DNA from: a virus
Reading direction: 5' to 3' (one strand)
DNA: 33,944 nt
IMG/VR virus record: IMGVR_UViG_3300030117_002915
Span: 1 to 33,944 of that record
A program made the translations under genes and the position numbers. The notes beneath the pieces are model-generated. The model did no database searches, was not told where the DNA came from, and was given only the letters and a program-made list of their open reading frames with translations. Positions 23,116 to 29,552 of the stretch are shown here, in pieces. Position 1 is the stretch's first letter. Every line of letters starts with the position of its first letter.

Positions 23116-23622
23116 TTAAAATTTTGAAAAATCAAATTTTGAAAAGTTAAGTTCCTTAACTTTTTTATTTGATTCAACTTTAATTATTTCTGTTATCGGT
23201 TTTTTTCTGTCGGCTGTCCAATCATGCACAATATTATTTTTAACGGCTAAGACATGGTTTTTAACCCCTAGTAAATAGTTGCCCTTTGGTAAATAGTTGT
23301 CAAAATTATTTACTGTTAGTCCGGTTCTTGAATTAACAAAACACAAGGATTGATTTTCTCTATTTTTCCAAGTCCATGTATTTTTATTAATGTATGATAG
23401 TTTATAGGTGTATAGCTTAAAGCCGTATTTTTCAGCCAAATTCCGCATTAAATTCTTGTAGGTGTACCACCCCAAGCCTTTACCATTTTTCCGCCCATTT
23501 TGGGCGAAATACGAATGAATTTCGTTATAGTCTTTATTGAATATGATACTAGCACTAATCACAGTACAACAGTTATTATCATTCTCAAAAGCTATCTTTT
23601 TAATATCTTTATAATTTTGCAT
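23116..23622 (-). CDS. Papain-like fold protein (possible cysteine peptidase)
   Basis: A 168-residue early protein preceded by GAGGGG. It has DNNCCTVISASIIFNK with tandem Cys18-Cys19 at the start of a helix, and later LLGVKNHVLAVKNNIVHDW with His123 and Asp134. The order N-C-helix, then H-V-x-A-V, then D-W matches the Cys/His/Asp layout of a group of small papain-like phage proteins I recall in which substrate is unknown. Palindrome copy 3 encodes its KKVKELNFS segment near the C-terminus. It might act on host proteins early in infection. Confidence 0.5.
   Translation of the reverse strand: MQNYKDIKKIAFENDNNCCTVISASIIFNKDYNEIHSYFAQNGRKNGKGLGWYTYKNLMRNLAEKYGFKLYTYKLSYINKNTWTWKNRENQSLCFVNSRTGLTVNNFDNYLPKGNYLLGVKNHVLAVKNNIVHDWTADRKKPITEIIKVESNKKVKELNFSKFDFSKF
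23145..23161. promoter_or_regulatory. Repeated palindrome AGTTAAG-TTC-CTTAACT (copy 3)
   Basis: Perfect arms, extended here to ten bases by AAA/TTT flanks, inside the 3' end of the papain-like gene and about 42 bases before the next start codon at 23103. Confidence 0.6.
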
Positions 23623-23659
23623 TTATTCCCCTCATTGATACCTAGACCTTTGCGGTTTC

Positions 23660-23683
23660 GGGGGGATCAATGAAAATCCCCCC
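23660..23683 (-). other. Very stable GC-rich hairpin between early genes
   Basis: GGGGGGAT and ATCCCCCC form a perfect eight-base stem around CAATGAAA in the 74-base gap between the 24314 gene and the papain-like gene. It has no T-run in either direction, so it is not a classical terminator. It may stabilise or process the polycistronic early RNA, or partly terminate transcription. Confidence 0.55.
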
Positions 23684-23696
23684 TCATCAGTAGGAT

Positions 23697-24314
23697 TTAT
23701 AAGCCGTTTTTTTCTATGCTTTCAATCACAGCTTTTAAAGATTCAAAATCATACATCTCTAAATTTTTTGAATCTGCTTTCGTACCATTAAATAAACCCT
23801 CTCTTTTTTCTGATCGCATCCATTTTAATAATCTTTCTTCTAGTCTGTCAGCTTTCTGTTCCTTGTACATTCTCACAAGTCTATATTTTCCGATATCAGT
23901 CTCATTAAAATTATCAACGTATTTCCCCTCTTCATTTTCAACCATTGGCTTATTTACTTTTTTTAATGTTGCTGTCATTGTCTTGTGATCGTCTTCTAAA
24001 ATTGCCAACTGTGTAGGCTTTTCCTTTACTAGGGTTTGGATCTGATTTTTTACGAACCTCTTTAACTGTTTTCTAACTTCTAATAATTCTTGAAGTTTCT
24101 CGCCTTTGATTTTATCGTCTTTTGAGGTGTTCATGATATTGTCAAATTTTTTAGTTAACTGGGTTTCGTTGTTTTCATCCGCATGATGTAAATCTCTAGT
24201 AATTACATCTGTTACCGATTTACTTTTCTCAACCAATACCAGACCATCATTCAAAACTTGATCAATTTCTTTTTTGGTTGGTTTTTTCATTGTTACGTTA
24301 GTGTTACTTTTCAT
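23697..24314 (-). CDS. Charged coiled-coil hypothetical early protein (205 aa)
   Basis: AGGAG precedes the ATG. A Lys/Glu-rich, largely helical protein with EKLQELLEVRKQLKRFVKN and EQKADRLEERLLKWMRSEK, opening MKSNTNVTMKKPTKKEID. No family recognised. Second gene of the leftward early operon, so it is among the first phage proteins made. Confidence 0.55.
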   Translation of the reverse strand: MKSNTNVTMKKPTKKEIDQVLNDGLVLVEKSKSVTDVITRDLHHADENNETQLTKKFDNIMNTSKDDKIKGEKLQELLEVRKQLKRFVKNQIQTLVKEKPTQLAILEDDHKTMTATLKKVNKPMVENEEGKYVDNFNETDIGKYRLVRMYKEQKADRLEERLLKWMRSEKREGLFNGTKADSKNLEMYDFESLKAVIESIEKNGL

Positions 24315-24318
24315 GGTT

Positions 24319-24675
24319 TTATTTCTCCTCTATTAGTGTTCTTAAAAAATTGTTTAGTAGTTTTTTTCTTTCTTCCTTTGCTTGTTCATAGTTTAAACCA
24401 CTATTAAACGCTGTTAATTTTGAAGCTACTGTGTCGTATTCTCTGACTGTTTTATAGTCTATTCTTTTTCCTATCGGTGAATATCCGGTCGAAATTATCA
24501 CCCTTTGACCATTGACACTTAATTGATAATAATCACACGCCCAGCCATTGACACCGCTTGAATATGCGAAAGGGTTTTCATCCCTTAATAGATACTGTAG
24601 TTCACAATACCCGACAGCATACAAGTTACCCCTTGTATTTTCTCGGATTTGTTTCTTGGTTGTTTTTAACTTCAT
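24319..24675 (-). CDS. First gene of the early operon; conserved hypothetical protein
   Basis: Two starts are possible. The ATG at 24675 gives 118 residues beginning MKLKTTKKQIRENTRG, the way I recall homologues starting, with GGAG 12 bases upstream. The ATG at 24732 gives 137 residues and sits seven bases after a -10 box (24740-24745), which would make a leaderless mRNA. The body has a conserved YAVGYCELQYLLRDENPF, SGVNGWACDYYQL and ISTGYSPIGKRIDYKTV. Similar proteins occur in Gram-positive phages and plasmids by my recollection; function unknown. Confidence 0.6.
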   Translation of the reverse strand: MKLKTTKKQIRENTRGNLYAVGYCELQYLLRDENPFAYSSGVNGWACDYYQLSVNGQRVIISTGYSPIGKRIDYKTVREYDTVASKLTAFNSGLNYEQAKEERKKLLNNFLRTLIEEK

Positions 24676-24739
24676 TTTGTTTTGTTTCTCCTCATGGCTA
24701 ACGCCATTGTTATTTAAATCAATATTTAACATGATGAAA

Positions 24740-24767
24740 ATCTTACACCCTTTAGGTTAATAATCAA
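24740..24767 (-). promoter_or_regulatory. Candidate promoter of the leftward early operon
   Basis: On the minus strand TTGATT is followed after 16 bases by TAAGAT. Palindrome copy 4 lies seven bases upstream of the -35, a position suited to activation or repression. Transcription would start at about 24733, next to the ATG at 24732. Confidence 0.45.
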
Positions 24768-24774
24768 GTAAAAA

Positions 24775-24791
24775 AGTTAAGTTTCTTAACT
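24775..24791. promoter_or_regulatory. Repeated palindrome AGTTAAG-TTT-CTTAACT (copy 4)
   Basis: Perfect seven-base arms, extended to ten by AAA/TTT, directly upstream of the early operon promoter in the non-coding control region. This is the copy best placed to be a true operator. Confidence 0.65.
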
Positions 24792-24837
24792 TTTATTTAC
24801 TCCTTATATATGGAAGAGGAAAAAACTCTGGTTTTTT

Positions 24838-24865
24838 TATTGAATTGATGTCAATTAATTCAATA
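24838..24865. repeat. Inverted repeat in the control region
   Basis: TATTGAATT and AATTCAATA are perfect nine-base arms around GATGTCAATT; an inner AATTGA/TCAATT pairing is an alternative fold. AT-only-like composition makes it weak as a terminator; protein binding or origin structure is possible. Confidence 0.45.
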
Positions 24866-25195
24866 GTCTATACAATTATTTAGAATGGTGTTTATTGGGG
24901 TTATTTAGTACCTTAAACCAATTATTTTAAGTATTCATACATTTGCATTAAAAAATCTTTTTATGGCTTTCTAGGCTATGTTTACGGCTTTTACTCTCAA
25001 AGAAACGCTCAAAAAGTGCGACCTAAATCCTCATACAACTAATTAAGGACATATGCAAGTAAAACCTTTATAGGATAGCAATATTTAATTGGAATAATTT
25101 GGCATAATGCAAGTTATTTCTTTTCTGGTTGGATTTTAATTTACATACGCCCACCCACCGCACAAAAGCAAGTACAGAATAAAATTATTTTAATT

Positions 25196-25276
25196 TGAGC
25201 GATATGAGCGTTTAATATATTATATATATGAGCGTTTTGAGCGTTAGGGGTGTAGGGCGGATGAGCGTTATGAGCG
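25196..25276 (+). repeat. TGAGCG iteron array with 33-base period
   Basis: Six copies of TGAGCG start at 25196, 25205, 25229, 25238, 25262 and 25271. Spacing is exactly 9, 24, 9, 24, 9, that is three tandem pairs of TGAGCG(A/T)T(A/T) repeated every 33 bases (about three helical turns). The first spacer is entirely A/T after the second copy, like an unwinding element; the second is G-rich. One copy in reverse lies at 25016. Candidates: replication origin iterons, or the recognition site of the small terminase encoded 130 bases downstream. Confidence 0.8.
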
Positions 25277-25367
25277 ATTGCGTTATTACGTGTTCCCCAT
25301 AAAATAAATAAAAACAAAGTCCTACAGGCTGTTCCGTAAAAAAAGTCAAAAGAAAGTCCATAAATCC

Positions 25368-25396
25368 TTGCACTAAAGTAATAAAGTCCGTATAAT
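25368..25396 (+). promoter_or_regulatory. Strong sigma70-type promoter of the small terminase gene
   Basis: TTGCAC, 17 bases, then a perfect TATAAT (25391-25396). The ATG at 25405 begins eight bases after the -10, so transcription would start at or within two bases of the start codon; no ribosome binding site is present. This implies a leaderless mRNA. Confidence 0.65.
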
Positions 25397-25404
25397 ATAC
25401 CATA

Positions 25405-26043
25405 ATGAGTGTTGTCCTACCAGATAAATTAAAGCCAGCTATGGGTATTGCCATAGATATGTTAGTTACTGATCCAGAGGCTAAAATGAAAGATGTAGCT
25501 GAGAAATCAGGTGTTAATGTTTCTACTTTGCGAAGATGGATGAAAGATCCTGAGTTTGTAGAGGTGTTCTATCAGAAGTATATGGTTACTTTTGGTTCTA
25601 GGTTGCCAACTGTGCTTAATAGTATGGTTCGTGAGGCTGAGGCTGGCAATGTGCAGGCTGGTAGGTTGGTTTTGGAACATTCAGGTAAACTTATCAAACG
25701 AGTTGAGGTAAACAATCATCAAAGTCCCTTTGAAAAGTTCCTTAATTCACAAGTATCAGACATGGAAGAGGTTGAGGTTTTAGAAGCTGACTATGAGGAT
25801 ATTGAGGTTTTACCTCAGCGACCTATTGTGCCAGAAAAACCCCCTACTAAAAAAGAGTTATCTACTCAACAAAAGAAAGCAGACAGAAAGAATGAAAAGC
25901 GTAGAGAGGCTAGGCGTTGGAGACAGAGAGCTGAAGCCGTAGGTGTTGCAAGACCAAATAAAGGCAGGCAAACCCCAGCACAAAGAAAGGCTTGGCAGGA
26001 ACAAATAATAAAAAGAGAAAAAGCACTCAATATTGCTTTTTAA
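25405..26043 (+). CDS. terS: Small terminase subunit (TerS)
   Basis: A 212-residue protein. Residues 20-60 hold an HTH (EAKMKDVAEKSGVNVSTLRRWM), followed by the oligomerisation-type segment LNSMVREAEAGNVQAGRLVLEHSGK and the NNHQSPFEKFL stretch often seen in HTH_23/phBC6A51-like small terminases. The C-terminal third is acidic and then very basic (KADRKNEKRREARRWRQR), longer than usual. It would bind the packaging site and hand DNA to the large subunit. Unusually, the large subunit gene is on the other strand and ends facing this gene. Confidence 0.75.
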   Translation: MSVVLPDKLKPAMGIAIDMLVTDPEAKMKDVAEKSGVNVSTLRRWMKDPEFVEVFYQKYMVTFGSRLPTVLNSMVREAEAGNVQAGRLVLEHSGKLIKRVEVNNHQSPFEKFLNSQVSDMEEVEVLEADYEDIEVLPQRPIVPEKPPTKKELSTQQKKADRKNEKRREARRWRQRAEAVGVARPNKGRQTPAQRKAWQEQIIKREKALNIAF

Positions 26044-26167
26044 AAATTTTAACATCGTATGATTTACATTCAGGGCATTCCTGTTCTTTATCAACTGTGA
26101 CAGCTAATACTTCCCACACCCAATAACAATTCATACATATACAGTTTACAAGTGTAAACTTTTTCAA
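26027..26167 (-). CDS. Small rubredoxin-like zinc-ribbon protein (46 aa)
   Basis: Starts at a TTG preceded by GGGGA and placed one base after the upstream gene's stop. The peptide carries CICMNCYWVWEV and ECPECKSYDV, a complete two-knuckle zinc ribbon. Its end overlaps the terS end tail-to-tail by 17 bases. Too short for usual gene-calling cutoffs but well supported by the motif. Confidence 0.55.
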   Translation of the reverse strand: MKKFTLVNCICMNCYWVWEVLAVTVDKEQECPECKSYDVKIFKKQY

Positions 26168-26168
26168 A

Positions 26169-26423
26169 TTATGCTTTTCCCCATTGTTCTAGCTCTGCTG
26201 AATATTTTATCAACTCTTCCCATAATTCTTTGCTAAATGGAATATTAAAATTAACAATAGGACTATCTGAGGAATTTTTGGCTAAAAATCCCAATAAATC
26301 ATTATTCATTAGAGATAACTCTTGTAATCCCTCTAATTTTTTATTTAATTTTTCTATTGAGGACTCTTGAGCAGATAAACATTCAAGCAATAAGCGTAAT
26401 AAATGATCTTCTATTCTATTCAT
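26169..26423 (-). CDS. Helical hypothetical protein (84 aa)
   Basis: Product starts MNRIEDHLLRLLLECLSAQ and has a coiled-coil-like SIEKLNKKLEGLQEL and a helix ending SAELEQWGKA. No ribosome site is seen; a TATATT lies five bases before the ATG with a weak TTGTAT 18 bases further up, so a leaderless transcript is possible. No family recognised. Confidence 0.5.
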   Translation of the reverse strand: MNRIEDHLLRLLLECLSAQESSIEKLNKKLEGLQELSLMNNDLLGFLAKNSSDSPIVNFNIPFSKELWEELIKYSAELEQWGKA

Positions 26424-26464
26424 ACTCTAATATAACTTGAGTATGTTCTTTAATACAATGTTTA

Positions 26465-26875
26465 TTATTTTTTTAGTGCTTTATTTATGTCTTGAATAAG
26501 TTTTTTACTCATTTTATCTACTTCTTTTATATCAGTAATACTTAGTCCAGAGATAAAAGGTCTAGCAACAGTAGTTGGAACTTTGCCATCATTGTGATAT
26601 TTACCATATTTTAGCAAAGACAGCTTATTACCCTCTGCTTTTATACTGTCATACATTTTACCAGATGCTTTTAGCGGTGGAGATGCAGGAAAACCCTCTC
26701 TCTTTCTCCATTTTTTAGTAGATTCTTTTAATGGAGCAAGCCTACCACTATCTATATTAGCTTTTGATATTTTTTCTGAATTTAAAGCTACTTTTTCTAC
26801 GAAATTATTAGATATTTTTTCTATTTGACTTGCCAGTTTACTAAAACTAAAGTTTGTTGTTATTTTTATGTCCAT
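26465..26875 (-). CDS. Head-tail / virion morphogenesis protein (HK97 gp10 or Mu gpG-like)
   Basis: A 136-residue protein with the family pattern: LNSEKISKANIDSGRLAPL, then SPPLKASGKMYDSIKAEG, LLKYGKYHNDGK and ARPFISG. Members complete the tail-side connector or tail. It follows the portal gene directly (stop of portal one base away), but the other connector genes are at 4076-5460 on the opposite strand, so this member is separated from its usual partners. Confidence 0.7.
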   Translation of the reverse strand: MDIKITTNFSFSKLASQIEKISNNFVEKVALNSEKISKANIDSGRLAPLKESTKKWRKREGFPASPPLKASGKMYDSIKAEGNKLSLLKYGKYHNDGKVPTTVARPFISGLSITDIKEVDKMSKKLIQDINKALKK

Positions 26876-28156
26876 TTAAGATTGCTCTGGTTGCTGAGGA
26901 GCTTCTAAGTTATTTACAGCTTTGTTTCCCTCTATAATCATTTGAGCTTGCTCTACTGTAAGATCTTTATTGTCACGAACCATTATTTTAGCTCTAGTTG
27001 TAAGATTGTTTTGAATGTCAAACTGATCTTTTAGTATCTGATCCTGTACTGTTTTAGGATAATCAATCTCTTCAAAGTCTACTCCGAATTGTTCTGGCAG
27101 TTCAATTCCATTGTATCCTGCTATTACACGCTCAACATTATAAAAATCTTGCTCATACATTCTCCAGAGAGCAATATCGTCATAGTAATCTTCTTTTCTC
27201 TCCATATCCTTAATCATTAGTGATATTCCACTAGGAACTTCACCACCAGACTCAGCAAACTGTATCCATAAGTGATTATTGATAGCTACAAGCTCCATTT
27301 GGAACTTTATATTCTCTATAGCTTCCATAATGTTGCCTGATGGACTTGTTATATTATAAGCACCATCTTCCCCCATATCTAAGATCGTATTAGAACCTGC
27401 CCTGAGCATACTTTGATCTGCTCTAAGTCCTGTAACCCACGGCTGACCAAACATATTAAACCTCATACCTAAGTTCATTTCAGTAAGAGCTATATTTACC
27501 TGCTCATTGCAATTTACAATATCTGATGCTCCTTCAACAAAAAAAGAGTCTATTTGATCTTCTCTATGAGTAAAAACAAAAGGAATAATCCCATAAGGAT
27601 TTTCAATTTCAGTTAGCATTTTACCTTCTGCATCCATCATTCCATAAGACTCATTGCTCCAATACTCCCACTGCATATTATCTGTATTTGATAGATCTGC
27701 TGTGCTGTGCAGTAAAGGGTAAACAATAGAACTAGGAACAAATGGATCTTCGTCAAAGTATGCCTCAAAATAATAAATAGGTCTATAGTCAAAAAACTCA
27801 CCTTTCCAGTGAACTCTGTTTGCAACAGTTCCAAGCAACCTAGTCATTCTTTCTGAATGTTTCATGCGAACATTTTTTGTTGGTATTAATTGCTCATAGC
27901 GTTCCGTAGCATCTCCTACGTTTCTTTTTGCTCCTAAACTGTAAATACGGCTTATTTTATTAATAAATTTTCTGGTAAAGTTGGTTACACTTGGTGGTAT
28001 TTCCCTAAAAGCATCTCCGTTAAAGTAGTTGGTTATATACTGCTCTACTGAAACGCCAGAATAGTAATCTAAGTGCTTTCTTATTTCATTTCTTCTAGCA
28101 TGGGAAATCATTAGCTTTGTTTCTAGCAATTTGTCTTTTAACACTCTTTGAATCAT
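26876..28156 (-). CDS. Portal protein
   Basis: A 426-residue protein overlapping the large terminase gene by four bases (ATGA), the standard terL-portal arrangement. The N-terminal part has RNEIRKHLDYYSGVSVEQYI and FNGDAFREIPPSV; the middle carries IIPFVFTHREDQ, then CNEQVNIALTEMNLGMRF and an ESGGEVPSGISLMIKDME segment that fits a portal crown/wing region; the end is Gln-rich. Portal rings form the DNA gate of the capsid and the dock for terminase. Specific portal subfamily cannot be chosen. Confidence 0.8.
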   Translation of the reverse strand: MIQRVLKDKLLETKLMISHARRNEIRKHLDYYSGVSVEQYITNYFNGDAFREIPPSVTNFTRKFINKISRIYSLGAKRNVGDATERYEQLIPTKNVRMKHSERMTRLLGTVANRVHWKGEFFDYRPIYYFEAYFDEDPFVPSSIVYPLLHSTADLSNTDNMQWEYWSNESYGMMDAEGKMLTEIENPYGIIPFVFTHREDQIDSFFVEGASDIVNCNEQVNIALTEMNLGMRFNMFGQPWVTGLRADQSMLRAGSNTILDMGEDGAYNITSPSGNIMEAIENIKFQMELVAINNHLWIQFAESGGEVPSGISLMIKDMERKEDYYDDIALWRMYEQDFYNVERVIAGYNGIELPEQFGVDFEEIDYPKTVQDQILKDQFDIQNNLTTRAKIMVRDNKDLTVEQAQMIIEGNKAVNNLEAPQQPEQS

Positions 28157-29466
28157 CTTTGAATCCTCTTCATTTCGTTATTTCTCATAGGAAACCTGTT
28201 AATAATAAAATACCTAAAAGCATCATTTCCGTGGTCATGCGTACCATCTTTTAATGGTTCTTCCTTTATTGGTTTCCCATCTTCACTTTCAGGGTATCTG
28301 TACTCCTCAAAATCTTCTATCAAATCTTTGCATTTTCTATCCACATGAACTCTCCTTACTCCATCTGCACTTTCAAAAAATCCTCTAGTATATGCAATAC
28401 TAGCAACAAGGTTTCTGCTCATTCTGTCCCTTGCAGATATAATCCTAATGCCACTACGTCTAAAAATCTCCATATCTCCAGCACCACTTTGACCTTGAAC
28501 ATTGCTACCAGCAGGATCGCCATAGTAAGACATAATAGGGTAGCCTTTGGTTTTAATCATTTTAATTAAATCTTCTGTTTTAATGTTTTGCTTGTGTAGG
28601 ATAGAGTCAAAAACACGAATATGCTCTAGTTCTCCATCCCAATAGGTTTGCAAAAATAAAACTGCTGGCATTCTAAAGCCAAAGTCAATAGAACAATATG
28701 TGGGTAAATTTTGATCGTATGGAAAATCACCAGTATCTAAATCTCTGTTAAAATCCCAAACTTTACCCTCAAATACAGAAAACTCTGCTCCGAACTCTTG
28801 ACCAAAAAGTTCTTTTGACATATTTCTCTTTCTTTCTATGATAGCAGGATCACTCAACCCCAGTGGGAACTCATGTTCATTTATCCACGATGGCGATGTA
28901 TGGCTTTCCCACATTGGATCATCTGCACCTAGTTTAAACAAATCATATATCCAGTTTCTGCCTTCTGGGGTTGTTATAAAAATAACTTTACCTTTTCTAC
29001 CTGCTACTGTTGGGGATAGATACATATCCCAAATTTTTTTATTCATCTTGGCAACCTCATCAATTACCAAGAGGTCTAAACCTTCACCAACAAGACTTGA
29101 TGGATTGTCTGCCGACATTCCTTCTACGATTGTACCCCATTTAAAACGAATGTACATATCTTTTTCTGATGCCTTATCTATATCATCTGCATGACCAACA
29201 ACCATACGTTGCCAAATCTCACGAAATATCAACCTAGCTTTCTTGTATGACATCCCCACTACCCAAATTCTTTTGTTTGGCTGAGATGCTACATAAGTAG
29301 CTTCCATTGCACTTGCCCAAGTCTTACCAAATCTACGCCCACATACTACCACTTGAAATCTGGCATCTTGTTTTGTAGGGTAATGCAAAGGGATTTGCCC
29401 ACTATGAGGTTTGTAACCTAAGTAGTCAAACCATTTTTTCTTAAATTCGTAATTTTTTTCTTGCAT
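28153..29466 (-). CDS. terL: Large terminase subunit (TerL)
   Basis: A 437-residue motor-nuclease. ATPase: Walker A GRRFGKTW (about 43-50), Walker B LDLLVIDE (about 130-137), coupling motif FITTPEG (about 163-169). Nuclease: SIDFGF (Asp261), YYGDPAGS (Asp317) and DHGNDAFRY (Asp415), the RNase H-like metal cluster. Complete. It starts 22 bases after an extended -10 box and lacks a clear ribosome site. It runs opposite to the scaffold and capsid genes with which it shares an intergenic region, unlike the co-directional order usual in tailed phages. Confidence 0.92.
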   Translation of the reverse strand: MQEKNYEFKKKWFDYLGYKPHSGQIPLHYPTKQDARFQVVVCGRRFGKTWASAMEATYVASQPNKRIWVVGMSYKKARLIFREIWQRMVVGHADDIDKASEKDMYIRFKWGTIVEGMSADNPSSLVGEGLDLLVIDEVAKMNKKIWDMYLSPTVAGRKGKVIFITTPEGRNWIYDLFKLGADDPMWESHTSPSWINEHEFPLGLSDPAIIERKRNMSKELFGQEFGAEFSVFEGKVWDFNRDLDTGDFPYDQNLPTYCSIDFGFRMPAVLFLQTYWDGELEHIRVFDSILHKQNIKTEDLIKMIKTKGYPIMSYYGDPAGSNVQGQSGAGDMEIFRRSGIRIISARDRMSRNLVASIAYTRGFFESADGVRRVHVDRKCKDLIEDFEEYRYPESEDGKPIKEEPLKDGTHDHGNDAFRYFIINRFPMRNNEMKRIQR

Positions 29467-29487
29467 TAGATTACTTTACTAACTTAC

Positions 29488-29496
29488 ATTATAGCA
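29488..29496 (-). promoter_or_regulatory. Extended -10 promoter of the terL-portal operon
   Basis: Reading the minus strand, TGCTATAAT is a perfect extended -10 element (TGnTATAAT) ahead of the terL start codon; the hexamer 17 bases upstream (TTATCC) is a poor -35, which extended -10 promoters do not need. Confidence 0.55.
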
Positions 29497-29552
29497 TATC
29501 TTTAATGCAAGGATAATTCTTGCATAATTCATAACTCACTGAAGAGGTAAAA

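Larger units (their letters stand above)
24792..25404. other. Non-coding control region (origin / packaging-site candidate)
   Basis: No convincing gene lies in this 613-base stretch on either strand. It holds an inverted repeat (24838-24865), two TTGCATTA motifs (24943 forward, 25105 reverse), one inverted CGCTCA (25016), an AT-rich segment, the TGAGCG array (25196-25276), AAAGTCC repeated near 25315-25390, and the small terminase promoter. It separates the leftward early operon from the rightward small terminase gene. Confidence 0.6.

Noticed and set aside
25212-25454. Open reading frame of 80 codons on the minus strand across the TGAGCG array and terS promoter
   Set aside because: No ribosome site, overlaps terS start and a strong promoter in the other direction, and the product is an artefact of the repeats (LITLI.PL-type runs).
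28838-29194. 118-codon plus-strand frame inside terL
   Set aside because: Antisense to a fully motif-supported large terminase; no ribosome site; shadow frame.
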